Shown here one piece after another: positions 23,261-31,138 of a stretch of 40,791 nucleotides of DNA (the first letter of the stretch is position 1; each line of letters opens with the position of its first letter). Position numbers and translations under genes: made by a program. The DNA comes from Desulfobulbaceae bacterium (GTDB taxonomy: Bacteria; Desulfobacterota; Desulfobulbia; Desulfobulbales; SURF-16). The notes beneath the pieces were generated by a model. It was given only the letters and a program-made list of their open reading frames with translations. It had not been told where the DNA came from and searched no databases. The DNA lies in assembly GCA_020444175.1 (NCBI GenBank), contig JAHLLM010000047.1, forward strand, positions 1-40,791, in the 5' to 3' direction.

Positions 23261-23374
23261 TTACTCGTCAGGACCTACCGGAGCAGGTGATCCCGTTTTA
23301 CAGCAATTTGTGGTATTTGCCACCTGTTTGAGGCTGAGTTTTTGGGTAAGAACAACGATTTTCCTTTTTTTCAT
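23261..23374 (-). CDS. Putative RiPP precursor peptide (37 aa)
   Basis: An ATG at 23374 lies 7 bases after AAGGAGAG, a strong ribosome binding site, and opens a 37-codon gene. The first 20 residues are basic and leader-like (MKKRKIVVLTQKLSLKQVAN). The remainder, TTNCCKTGSPAPVGPDE, has adjacent Cys24-Cys25 and a Pro/Gly-rich tail, which looks like a modifiable core. A radical SAM/SPASM gene follows immediately on the same strand, which is the usual arrangement for such peptides. The frame is open upstream to 23524, but that extension lacks a ribosome binding site and has ordinary noncoding composition. No protease or exporter gene is adjacent, so processing would depend on genes elsewhere. The role as precursor is inference from context and peptide form. 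Confidence 0.82.
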   Translation of the reverse strand: MKKRKIVVLTQKLSLKQVANTTNCCKTGSPAPVGPDE

Positions 23375-23613
23375 GGATCTCTCCTTGTTTTTGTTTCGCA
23401 GGTTGGTTTGTGCATATTTATCTTCCCCTATTTGTTGGATTTCCCACTGATCGTGGCCTTTCAATACGGAACATAATAAAAAGAAAGCATCACCCGACTT
23501 TTTTTGAGTTGATAAATTGCTCAACCAAACCTACCACTAACGCAGTTACGTGTTAAAAAAACGAAAAAACATTTGATATTAGAATGTTATGAAAAGGAGT
23601 GATCCATGTCAAA
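23375..23613. other. Leader region of the precursor gene with a tiny opposite reading frame
   Basis: The precursor promoter should lie here on the minus strand. On the plus strand AAAGGAGTGATCCATG at about 23593-23608 mirrors the precursor start AAGGAGAGATCCATG, but it opens a frame of only five codons (23606-23623) that runs into the end of the TonB receptor gene. It could be a relic of a second precursor gene. Confidence 0.4.
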
Positions 23614-25455
23614 TCAAAAATGAAACTTTATGCCTGCCTCAACCCAACGATGGGCATTGTCATAAATTTCATGCCAGTAATCCCGGCCGTCAAAGAGGTT
23701 GTGGGCTGTGAAAAAAAGATCCATTGAAGAGCGTTCATTGAGCTGCAGAGGCTTTGTCAGACTGAGGTCCCAGACCATAGCGGTCATCCCCGTGTTACTT
23801 TTGAGGTTTTCATTCCACCACATGTAGCGGCCGAAAAGATCGGCAATAACAAAATCGGGATTGTCATAGCGCAGGGTGAGTTTAGCGCTGTAGCTGTCGT
23901 CATTGACTTCCGTACCATAAGTACCCGTATAAACATAGGTATAACTAGCTAGAGCGCTGAAGTCGTGCCAGGGGAAAGTTTCAACTTCCACTTCAACGCC
24001 GTAGCGTTTGGCTTTGCCGCCATTGTAATAGAGATCTGTGGCATAGTCATAGTCCCATTCATCTTTGACATGGTGCTCAAACAGGGTGGCCTTCAGGCGG
24101 CAGGCTGGAAGAAGTGTTGTTTCCACTCCGGCCTGATAGGAGGTGACCTTTTCCGCTTCAAGGCCGGGAACAGCGTTTATTGCCGTCGACATGTATGGTT
24201 TTCGAAATCCACGTGAAGCGAGGAATCGAAAGAGGGTGTGGTCGGCTGCCTGCCAGGTGATGCCAAGGCTTGGACTGGTGATGCTGTCGGTCAGGGAAAA
24301 ATGGTCATAGCGCACACCTGGGGTCAGGGTGAAGGAGCCAAGGGTGATTGTATCGTTTAAAAAGAGTGCCCAGGTTTCGTCATAATCCCTTTGGCTGGTG
24401 GCATCGTCATGATGGTCCCGCTCAAATTCTCCACCCAGAACAAGCACTTGCGAATCAAAAAGGCTGGTCAGGCGACTGTTAAAGCCGGTAGCGGTATTAT
24501 CATCAAAAGCGTCGAAATAGGTCATTCTGTCAGGAAGGGTATAATAATCCCTGATGTATTTTTGCTGGTAGCGGAAGGCGCCAACATTGAGGCTGACCGT
24601 GTCGCAGACCAGCGTGTCCACTGTGACGGTGGACCAGAAGTTGCGGTCCGTTCCTGTTGCACCATAACTGTATTTGTCCCAATCGAAAAAACGCATCTCC
24701 GGCTCACTGTAGCCGCTCAGGATGGTAAGGGTTGTTTGATGGGGCAGATCAATGCTTGCCTTGCCAAAGATGTCTTCCTGGTCATAATACCTGTTGTGCA
24801 GAAAGCCATCGGAACTCTGGCTGCCCGCAGCCACAAAATAACCCACAGGTCCGGCCTTGCCGGTAATGTCAACCTGATATTCCTGGGAGTTGTATTCTCC
24901 GTATGAGGCGCTGACGGTGCCGCTCGGCCGTGTGTTCTTGCCTGTTTTTTTACTGATGATATTGACCACTCCGCCCAGGGCCGAGCCCCAGGTGGACGAG
25001 GCCGGGCCCTTGATGACCTCGATACGGTCAATGATGGCAACCGGGATGGAATTGGTCACCGCCATGCCGGCACTGATATCGTTCCAGCGTACTCCGTCAA
25101 CTAGAACCAGTACATGCTCATAATCTGAATCCTGGACATGAAATGCAGTTGACTGGTTAAAGCCTCTACCATTAAAACCAACGGAAAAACCGGGCACCCG
25201 ATTCAACACCTCCGCTACGCTATGGGCGTTCATGCGTTCAATGTCCTGGGCCGTGATAATGGTGACGTTTTCCGCCACCTGTTTGATGGATTTGGCAACA
25301 CTAGTCGGCGTTTCCACCACCTCGTCCATGTCAAAATACATGGCAAGGGTTTCATCTTCCATATTCATGGACAAATCCTGGCAGAGAACCGAGTTGGGGA
25401 CAGCAAAAGGGCAGAGCAGGAGCAAGGCGGCGGTGGCAAGGAGTTTCTTCTTCAT
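23614..25455 (-). CDS. TonB-dependent outer-membrane receptor 1
   Basis: The 613-residue protein has a signal peptide (MKKKLLATAALLLLCPFAVP) and a short N-terminal section with the conserved MYFDMDEVVETPT segment that may include the TonB box. The plug domain follows: ENVTIITAQDIERMNAHSVAEVLNRVPG, then VLVDGVRWND and IEVIKGPASSTWGSALGGVVNIISK. The C-terminal 22-strand-type barrel ends in Phe, as outer-membrane proteins do. It is BtuB-like in size but the ligand cannot be read from sequence. The paralogue at 26312-28153 has the same length. Both point away from the sensor operon and lie on the same strand as the RiPP genes. Candidate ligands are a metal chelate, a cobamide or a modified peptide; this is conjecture. 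Confidence 0.94.
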   Translation of the reverse strand: MKKKLLATAALLLLCPFAVPNSVLCQDLSMNMEDETLAMYFDMDEVVETPTSVAKSIKQVAENVTIITAQDIERMNAHSVAEVLNRVPGFSVGFNGRGFNQSTAFHVQDSDYEHVLVLVDGVRWNDISAGMAVTNSIPVAIIDRIEVIKGPASSTWGSALGGVVNIISKKTGKNTRPSGTVSASYGEYNSQEYQVDITGKAGPVGYFVAAGSQSSDGFLHNRYYDQEDIFGKASIDLPHQTTLTILSGYSEPEMRFFDWDKYSYGATGTDRNFWSTVTVDTLVCDTVSLNVGAFRYQQKYIRDYYTLPDRMTYFDAFDDNTATGFNSRLTSLFDSQVLVLGGEFERDHHDDATSQRDYDETWALFLNDTITLGSFTLTPGVRYDHFSLTDSITSPSLGITWQAADHTLFRFLASRGFRKPYMSTAINAVPGLEAEKVTSYQAGVETTLLPACRLKATLFEHHVKDEWDYDYATDLYYNGGKAKRYGVEVEVETFPWHDFSALASYTYVYTGTYGTEVNDDSYSAKLTLRYDNPDFVIADLFGRYMWWNENLKSNTGMTAMVWDLSLTKPLQLNERSSMDLFFTAHNLFDGRDYWHEIYDNAHRWVEAGIKFHF

Positions 25456-25655
25456 CTTTTTCCTATTTATTTTGAACAGTTAAGGTCGATAAAACAAAAA
25501 GTCAACCATGCAAAAAATGTTGCTTGTAATGTCCTGAATTTACGTTGAAAAAGCATGATGCATGGACAATATAGGGGAATCATCTTTTAATTTCAACACA
25601 TAATGGTACATATTGATACAACGCATTGTTATAATGCGTCATTATTGGTTTTTTC
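25456..25655 (-). promoter_or_regulatory. Upstream region of TonB receptor 1 with a block shared with receptor 2
   Basis: The plus-strand block 25528-25552 (TGAATTTACGTT core, flanked by AATG and an A-run) is repeated at 28209-28233 upstream of the second receptor gene at a similar distance. It may be an operator or promoter element common to both genes. No cobalamin-riboswitch-like fold was recognised. Confidence 0.45.
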
Positions 25656-25958
25656 GTAGGTTGGGTAGAACGGATTAACTACCTCAAATTTGCTGGGTTT
25701 TGCTTCACTCTTTTCATGCCGGGATGATGGAACGCCATTGGTAAGAGTGAAACCCAACAGAATTTTATGACGGACGACGCTCTACCCGACCATTAAAAGT
25801 GGAGACGTAGATTAAAATTGTTGGGTTTCGCTTATCTCACTACATGCAGCATAATGAACCGCCAAGGGGCAAACGCGTAACCCAATAGATATTTGAGCAA
25901 AATATCCGCTTTACCCAACCTACCCCTGCTGAGAATGGAGCGGCAGGGGGGAAGCAAC
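25656..25958 (+). repeat. RAYT-type composite repeat, tandem unit R7
   Basis: The roughly 300-bp unit starts GTAGGTTGGGTAGAACGG and contains two REP-like halves: one with GTTTTGCTTCACTC/GAGTGAAACCCAACAG arms, the other with TTGTTGGGTTTCGCTT. It ends in TTTACCCAACCTACC and a GCGGCAGGGGG tail. It is directly repeated by the next unit 304 bp on. Confidence 0.85.
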
Positions 25959-25959
25959 T

Positions 25960-26262
25960 GTAGGTTGGGTAGAACGGATTAACTACCTCAAATTTGTTGG
26001 TTTTTGCTTCACTCTTTTCATGCCGGGATGATGGAATGCCATATGGGCAAGAGTGAAACCCAACAGAATTTTGTGACGGACAACGCCCTACCTGACCATT
26101 AAAAGTGGAGACGTAGATTAAAATTGTTGGGTTTCGCTTATCTCACTACATGCAGCATAATGAACCGCCAAGGGGCAAACGCGTAACCCAATATATATTT
26201 GAGCAAAATATCCGCTCTACCCAACCTACCCCTACTGAGAATGGGGCGGCAGGGGGAAGAAC
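25960..26262 (+). repeat. RAYT-type composite repeat, tandem unit R8
   Basis: This is a near-identical direct copy of R7 with scattered substitutions, for example TTGTTGGTTTTTGC for TTGCTGGGTTTTGC. It ends with the same GCGGCAGGGGG tail. The two units fill most of the gap between the paralogous TonB receptor genes. Confidence 0.85.
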
Positions 26263-26292
26263 GAGATCCGACAAGACATGGTAACCGGGTAT

Positions 26293-26309
26293 CGCTCTAC
26301 CCAACCTAC
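26293..26309 (+). repeat. RAYT-type repeat fragment R9
   Basis: Only the right arm GCTCTACCCAACCTAC remains. It ends 2 bp before the stop codon of TonB receptor 2 on the minus strand and probably marks an old insertion or recombination end. Confidence 0.7.
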
Positions 26310-26311
26310 TT

Positions 26312-28153
26312 TCAAAAATGGAGACGGAGTCCGGTTTCGACCCATCGATGAGCATTATCGTAAATTGAATGCCAGTAATCGCGACCGTCAAAGAGATTGT
26401 GGGCTGTGAAAAAAAGATCAACCGAGGTGTCACTGCTGAGAAGCAAGGGTTTAGTCAGGCTCAGATCCCAGATCGGAGTGGCGGTGGCAAGGGAGGTTTT
26501 TCGTTCTTCATTCATCCAGATATACTGGCCGAAAAGTTCGGCAATAAAAAGTTCCGGATTGTCATAGAGCAAGTTGACTTTAGCTGTGTAACTGTAGGTA
26601 TTGTCCTCTGAACCACGATTGTCCGTATACACGTAGGTAAAACTCGCCAGAGAAGTGAAGTGGTGCCAGGAGGCAGTCTCAGCTTCCAATTCATAACCGT
26701 ACCGCTTGGCCTTACCGCTATTTGAGGTTAGGTCGGTGTCAAAATCATAATGCCATCTATCTTTGACATGGTGCTCAAACAGGGTGGTTTTCAGCCGGCA
26801 GGAAGAAAAAAACGTTGTTTCCACTCCCGCCTGATAGGAGGTGACTTTTTCTGATTCAAGGCCGGGGACGGAATATTTGACGGTTAACATATAGGGTTTG
26901 CGAAAGCCCTGTGACGCAAGGAAACGAAAGAGGGTGTGGTCGTCCGCCTGCCAGGTGATGCCAAGACTGGGGCTGAAAATGCTGTCTGCCAGGGAGAGAT
27001 GGTCATAGCGCACGCCCGGGGTCAATGAAAGGGAGCCGAGTGGGATTGTGTCGTTGACAAAGAGTGCCCAGGTTTCGTCATAATCTCTTTTATCGGTAGG
27101 ACTGTCGTGGTAGGCCCGTTCAAATTCTCCTCCTGCAACAAGGACATGGGAACCAAAACGGCCAGTCAGGTGGCTGCTGACACCGCTTGCTGTATTATCA
27201 TCAAAACTATCAAAAAACGTGGTCTGGTCCGGCAGTGAATAGTAATCCCTGATGTATTTCTGTTGGTAGCGGTAAGCATTAACATTAAAGCTGATTGCGT
27301 CGTTAAGGAGCGTGTCCAGCGTGACGGTGGACCAGAAGTTGCGGTCCGTTCCTGTCGCGCCGTAATCATTTTCAACCCAATCGAAAAAACGCATCTCCGG
27401 CTCACTGTAGCCGCTCAGTATGGTAAGGGTTGTTTGATGGGGCAGATCAATGCTTGCCTTGCCAAAGATGTCTTCCCGGTCATAATACCTGTTGTGCAGA
27501 AAACCATCGGAACTCTGGCTGCCCGCAGCCACAAAATAACCCACTGGCCCGGCCTTGCCGGCAACAGTGGCCTGATACTCCTGGGAGTTGTATTCTCCGT
27601 AAGAGGCGCTGACAGTGCCGCTGGGCCGTTTGTTCCTGCCTGTTTTTTTACTGATGATATTCACCACCCCGCCCAGGGCCGAGCCCCAGCTTGAGGAGGC
27701 CGGGCCCTTGATGACCTCAATGCGGTCAATGATGGCCACAGGGATGGAGTTGGTTACCGCCATGCCGGCGCTGATATCGTTCCAGCGCACTCCGTCAACA
27801 AGAACAAGGACATGCTCAAAATCGGAATCCTGGATGTGTAATGACTCCGTCTGATTAAACCCCCTGCCGTTAAAACTGACAAAAAAACCGGGGACTCTGT
27901 TAAGTATATCTGCCACGTTATGGGCGTTTTGGCGTTCAATCTCAGAGGCCGTAATGATGGTGACGTTTTCCGCCACCTGCCTTAATGGCTTGGAGGAATG
28001 GGTTGGGGCCTCGGCCACCTCGTCCATGTCAAAATACATGGACAGGGTTTCATCTTCCATATCCATGGTCATGTCCTGACCCAGGACAGACAGCGGGGGG
28101 GCAAAGCCGGACAACAGCACTGTGACGCCGGCTGCAAGGAGTTTCTTCTTCAT
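26312..28153 (-). CDS. TonB-dependent outer-membrane receptor 2
   Basis: ATG at 28153 gives 613 residues, the same length as receptor 1; an upstream in-frame ATG at 28195 adds an implausible basic leader. It has a signal peptide (MKKKLLAAGVTVLLSGFAPP), the segment MYFDMDEVAEAPT, and a plug domain nearly identical to receptor 1 (VLVDGVRWNDISAGMAVT, IEVIKGPASSSWGSALGG). Divergence is greatest in the barrel loops, for example in the stretch after the HHVKD motif. This is what is expected after duplication with change of ligand contacts. The barrel ends in Phe. It is divergent from the PF04392-type binding protein gene, sharing its upstream region of about 320 bp. Confidence 0.94.
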   Translation of the reverse strand: MKKKLLAAGVTVLLSGFAPPLSVLGQDMTMDMEDETLSMYFDMDEVAEAPTHSSKPLRQVAENVTIITASEIERQNAHNVADILNRVPGFFVSFNGRGFNQTESLHIQDSDFEHVLVLVDGVRWNDISAGMAVTNSIPVAIIDRIEVIKGPASSSWGSALGGVVNIISKKTGRNKRPSGTVSASYGEYNSQEYQATVAGKAGPVGYFVAAGSQSSDGFLHNRYYDREDIFGKASIDLPHQTTLTILSGYSEPEMRFFDWVENDYGATGTDRNFWSTVTLDTLLNDAISFNVNAYRYQQKYIRDYYSLPDQTTFFDSFDDNTASGVSSHLTGRFGSHVLVAGGEFERAYHDSPTDKRDYDETWALFVNDTIPLGSLSLTPGVRYDHLSLADSIFSPSLGITWQADDHTLFRFLASQGFRKPYMLTVKYSVPGLESEKVTSYQAGVETTFFSSCRLKTTLFEHHVKDRWHYDFDTDLTSNSGKAKRYGYELEAETASWHHFTSLASFTYVYTDNRGSEDNTYSYTAKVNLLYDNPELFIAELFGQYIWMNEERKTSLATATPIWDLSLTKPLLLSSDTSVDLFFTAHNLFDGRDYWHSIYDNAHRWVETGLRLHF

Positions 28154-28477
28154 CTTTTTTCTTTTTATTCTCAAGGGTTGCGATAGGCGAAGCACAAAAA
28201 ACGAGTATAATGCCTTGAATTTACGTTAAAAAAACAGAGTTGGCAAACAATTTAGAGTAAAATTCTCTCAATTACAATGAATAACGGCATAATAAGTGCA
28301 TTAATTTGTTATATTTTGTTGTTATATTGAGCCATTTTGTTGGGTTTTGCTCTGCCCTTGCAGCCTGATCATGACAGCAGATATGGCATCAAGGCGAAAC
28401 GTAACGACTTCGGATTAATGATCCTCTCTCCCCAACTCTCTGGAAATACATGATAAATATTTGTTTTTTAAGTAGTA
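28154..28477. promoter_or_regulatory. Divergent control region between TonB receptor 2 and the sensor operon
   Basis: About 320 bp of AT-rich DNA serve two divergent transcripts. It contains the receptor-shared block at 28209-28234 and a decayed RAYT-type repeat (28331-28437). No open frame was found. Promoters could not be placed with confidence. Confidence 0.5.
28331..28437 (+). repeat. Decayed RAYT-type repeat R10
   Basis: TTGTTGGGTTTTGCTCTGCC and, later, GGCGAAACGTAAC and CTCTCCCCAAC retain the order of the inner and right outer arms, but with many changes and no left outer arm. It is probably an old copy. Confidence 0.55.
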
Positions 28478-29404
28478 ATGTGGAAAAATAGCAAAATGAT
28501 TATAAGAATCATCGTAACACTCTTCCTCTTTCTGGGGCTGGGCCGGGCGGCTTTTGCCTATGAGGTTGTTGTGCTTCATGGAGCAAAAATCAAACCTTAT
28601 TTAGAGGTGTCCGAGGCATTTACTGCAGAGTTTGCCCGCGTTGTCCCGGGCAGGGGCTTGAAGTCCATAGAAGACCATGTTTACCTTGAAATCTTTATTG
28701 ACCAACAGATGTCCGATCAGGAGATTGAAAGTCGCATCAAGAGATTCTCGCCTGATCTTATCCTTGCCTTGGGCCAAAGGGCTCTTGTCGCGGTCCAGGG
28801 AATACGGAATGTTCCTGTTATTTATCTCCTGGCCTCCCAACCTGAAAAAATCATGGCCGGGCACGATAATATCACAGGTGTGAGCCTGTTCCTCCCGCCG
28901 AAGCTCCAGTTTAAAGAAGTCAGGAAACTTCTGCCCCAGGTAAAAAGGGTGGGGGTTATCTACAATCCTGGACGCAGCGCGGAATTTGTCATGCAGATGC
29001 GCCAATGCTGTCCTCATTTCACTTTTATCAAAAATGAGGCGCTTTCAAGTAAAGATGTTCCCGCGCTTCTCGACTCCATTAAGGGGAAGATAGATCTTCT
29101 TTGGATGCTGCCCGATGCAACTATTATCAATCCTAAAACTTTGAAAAACTATTTTCTCTTCTCGTTTAAGCAAAAAGTCCCTGTTCTCACTTTTTCCAGC
29201 AAATACCTCCAGCAGGGTGCAGCTCTTGCCGTCACCTTTGATCTGTCCGGCCTGGGCAGACAGGCTGCAGACATTTCCTTGAGAATACTGCAGGGTGAAA
29301 AGGCGGGTTCCATTAAACCATTGGCTCCCACTCAGAGTAAGACGTATATAAATTATAAAATCTTCAATAAGTTAAACGTTCCGCTTGCTGGAGCACAGAA
29401 GTAA
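28478..29404 (+). CDS. Periplasmic binding protein of the PF04392 (ABC substrate-binding-like) type
   Basis: The 308-residue protein has a signal peptide (IIVTLFLFLGLGRAAFA, cleavage near AFA-YE) and a type I periplasmic binding fold. It shows RFSPDLILALGQRAL, NVPVIYLLAS, NITGVSLFLPPKLQF, VKRVGVIYNPGRSAEF and LDLLWMLPDATIINP-like blocks, as in PF04392 proteins often annotated as ABC transporter substrate-binding. No permease or ATPase gene is nearby. Instead a membrane histidine kinase starts 2 bp after its stop, so it probably presents a ligand to that kinase rather than to a transporter. ATG 28496 is an alternative start. The ligand is unknown; the divergent TonB receptor suggests that it may be the imported compound. 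Confidence 0.82.
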   Translation: MWKNSKMIIRIIVTLFLFLGLGRAAFAYEVVVLHGAKIKPYLEVSEAFTAEFARVVPGRGLKSIEDHVYLEIFIDQQMSDQEIESRIKRFSPDLILALGQRALVAVQGIRNVPVIYLLASQPEKIMAGHDNITGVSLFLPPKLQFKEVRKLLPQVKRVGVIYNPGRSAEFVMQMRQCCPHFTFIKNEALSSKDVPALLDSIKGKIDLLWMLPDATIINPKTLKNYFLFSFKQKVPVLTFSSKYLQQGAALAVTFDLSGLGRQAADISLRILQGEKAGSIKPLAPTQSKTYINYKIFNKLNVPLAGAQK

Positions 29405-29406
29405 GC

Positions 29407-31125
29407 ATGATTGGTCTTTTGTCGCAAATACGAAAGAATTTTTCGGTTACAATAATTCTCATATTGACCCTTGTCATGATTGTCATGGCTGCTTTTTTTG
29501 ATTTTATTCTGATTCGGGTTCAACAGAAATCCTATGAAGAACAAATCCTGCAAAATGGTCTGTCCCTGGTCAATATGGTTGCTGATACCGTAAAACTCGA
29601 AGTGTTCGCTGAAGATGTGGAGGGGCTTCAAGGCCCTGTGCAAGCTATCTTGAAGCAAAAGGACGTGAAAGAAATCGCTATATTTAATGCAGAGGGAAAG
29701 AGAATTACGGGGGGTAAAAATGATACTTCCGGTCCTTCCTTCTATGTGAATAAAGAAATCAAAGGCCTCATTGAACAGGTTGATCAGGGAGATGAAAGCT
29801 GGCAGACTGAAGAGAATTTTGTATTCATGGTTCCTGTTTTCTTTGAATTTGAAGGGGTGGATGCCCTTTATTTTGAGGAACTTTCAAGTACGCAACAGGA
29901 ATTGATCGGCTATATCTCTCTTGTTTTTTCTAAAGAGGGCTTTAAAAACAAGATTGCCCGGATTCTAGTCCGTACTGTTGTCATTGTCGGACTTTTTCTG
30001 ATTTTTGGTATTATTTTCATCTCGATGCTGATTAACCGGATGACAAGGCCTCTGCGTCAGTTACTGGCTAAAGTGAGTACGATGTCTGCAGAAACAGAAG
30101 GTGTCTCTGATTTTCATATGTTGGAAACTACTTTTGATTCGATTATTGCACAACTTGATCAGTCCTTTCAAACGATCAACGAGTTCAAAGAAGATCTTGA
30201 AGATAAAGTTGCTGAACGAACCCATGAACTGCTCTTGTCAAATAAAGACCTTGCCAGACATAAAAAGTCTCTGGAAGAAAGTAACCACAGGCTGTTTGAA
30301 GCTCTTGACGATTTACATGCTGCCCAGAAACAGATCGTTCAGAGTGAGAAAATGGCGGCCATCGGGCAGATTGTGGCCGGTGTGGCACATGAAATCAACA
30401 ATACCATTAATTTTGTTTCCGGTGCGCTGCCGTCGCTTAAAAGATCTCTTCATGATGCCAAGGAAATAATCACAGAATATGGAAAATTTGATGTCTGCCA
30501 TGACAAAGAGTCCTGTGAAAAGCGGATTGAACAAATTGAGAATCTGAAAAAAGAAATTGAATATGACGAACTTTTCGAAACCATTGATCTTCTCCTGGCC
30601 AATATTGAGGAAGGAACGTCCAGGACTGTCAGGATTGTCAAGGATCTCAAGACCTTCTCCCGTGATGAGGAGGAAGAAACATCGGCTGTCGACCTTCATG
30701 AAATTATCGAGTCATCTATTAAGTTTATGGATAATAAGAAAGGCAACAAAGTTGAAATTCAAAAGATGTATGGAGATATTCCCTTGGTCGACTGTATCCC
30801 CGACCGAATCGGCCAGGTTTTTCTCAATTTAATGAACAACAGCGTCCAGGCCATGGATGGCAAAGGAACGTTGAAAATAAGGACCTGGCAGGACCACGAC
30901 AATATCCATATCAGTTTTGCTGATACAGGATGCGGTATAAGCAAGGAGAACATGCCACGGATATTTGACCCATTTTTTACCAATAAGGAAGTGGGGAAAG
31001 GGACGGGGCTCGGACTTGGTATTTCCTATACCATAATTAAAAAACATGGCGGCGATATCGAGGTAGAAAGTGAAGAGGGCAAAGGAGCTGAGTTTGAAGT
31101 GGTTCTGCCCAAGAAGCCCTTATGA
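29407..31125 (+). CDS. Membrane sensor histidine kinase
   Basis: The 572-residue kinase has two transmembrane segments (about 13-36 and 192-214) framing a periplasmic sensor of roughly 150 residues. A HAMP-like linker and a coiled coil (about 250-315) follow. The H box is AGVAHEINN with phospho-acceptor His328. An unusual insert after it, rich in charged residues (about 345-385), separates the dimerisation helices. The ATPase domain shows NLMNNSVQAM (N box), DTGCGI (G1), FDPFFTNKEVGKGTGLGLGIS (F/G2). It is a class typical of NtrB-like kinases that pair with NtrC regulators. It sits 2 bp after the binding protein gene and is followed with 13 bp spacing by the hybrid kinase. Confidence 0.93.
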   Translation: MIGLLSQIRKNFSVTIILILTLVMIVMAAFFDFILIRVQQKSYEEQILQNGLSLVNMVADTVKLEVFAEDVEGLQGPVQAILKQKDVKEIAIFNAEGKRITGGKNDTSGPSFYVNKEIKGLIEQVDQGDESWQTEENFVFMVPVFFEFEGVDALYFEELSSTQQELIGYISLVFSKEGFKNKIARILVRTVVIVGLFLIFGIIFISMLINRMTRPLRQLLAKVSTMSAETEGVSDFHMLETTFDSIIAQLDQSFQTINEFKEDLEDKVAERTHELLLSNKDLARHKKSLEESNHRLFEALDDLHAAQKQIVQSEKMAAIGQIVAGVAHEINNTINFVSGALPSLKRSLHDAKEIITEYGKFDVCHDKESCEKRIEQIENLKKEIEYDELFETIDLLLANIEEGTSRTVRIVKDLKTFSRDEEEETSAVDLHEIIESSIKFMDNKKGNKVEIQKMYGDIPLVDCIPDRIGQVFLNLMNNSVQAMDGKGTLKIRTWQDHDNIHISFADTGCGISKENMPRIFDPFFTNKEVGKGTGLGLGISYTIIKKHGGDIEVESEEGKGAEFEVVLPKKPL

Positions 31126-31138
31126 TGGAGGAAACTCA

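Noticed and set aside
25456-25655. Cobalamin riboswitch upstream of the TonB receptors
   Set aside because: The receptors are BtuB-sized, but no B12-box-like sequence or multi-stem fold could be recognised and the leader lengths of 56-73 bp before the shared block are short.
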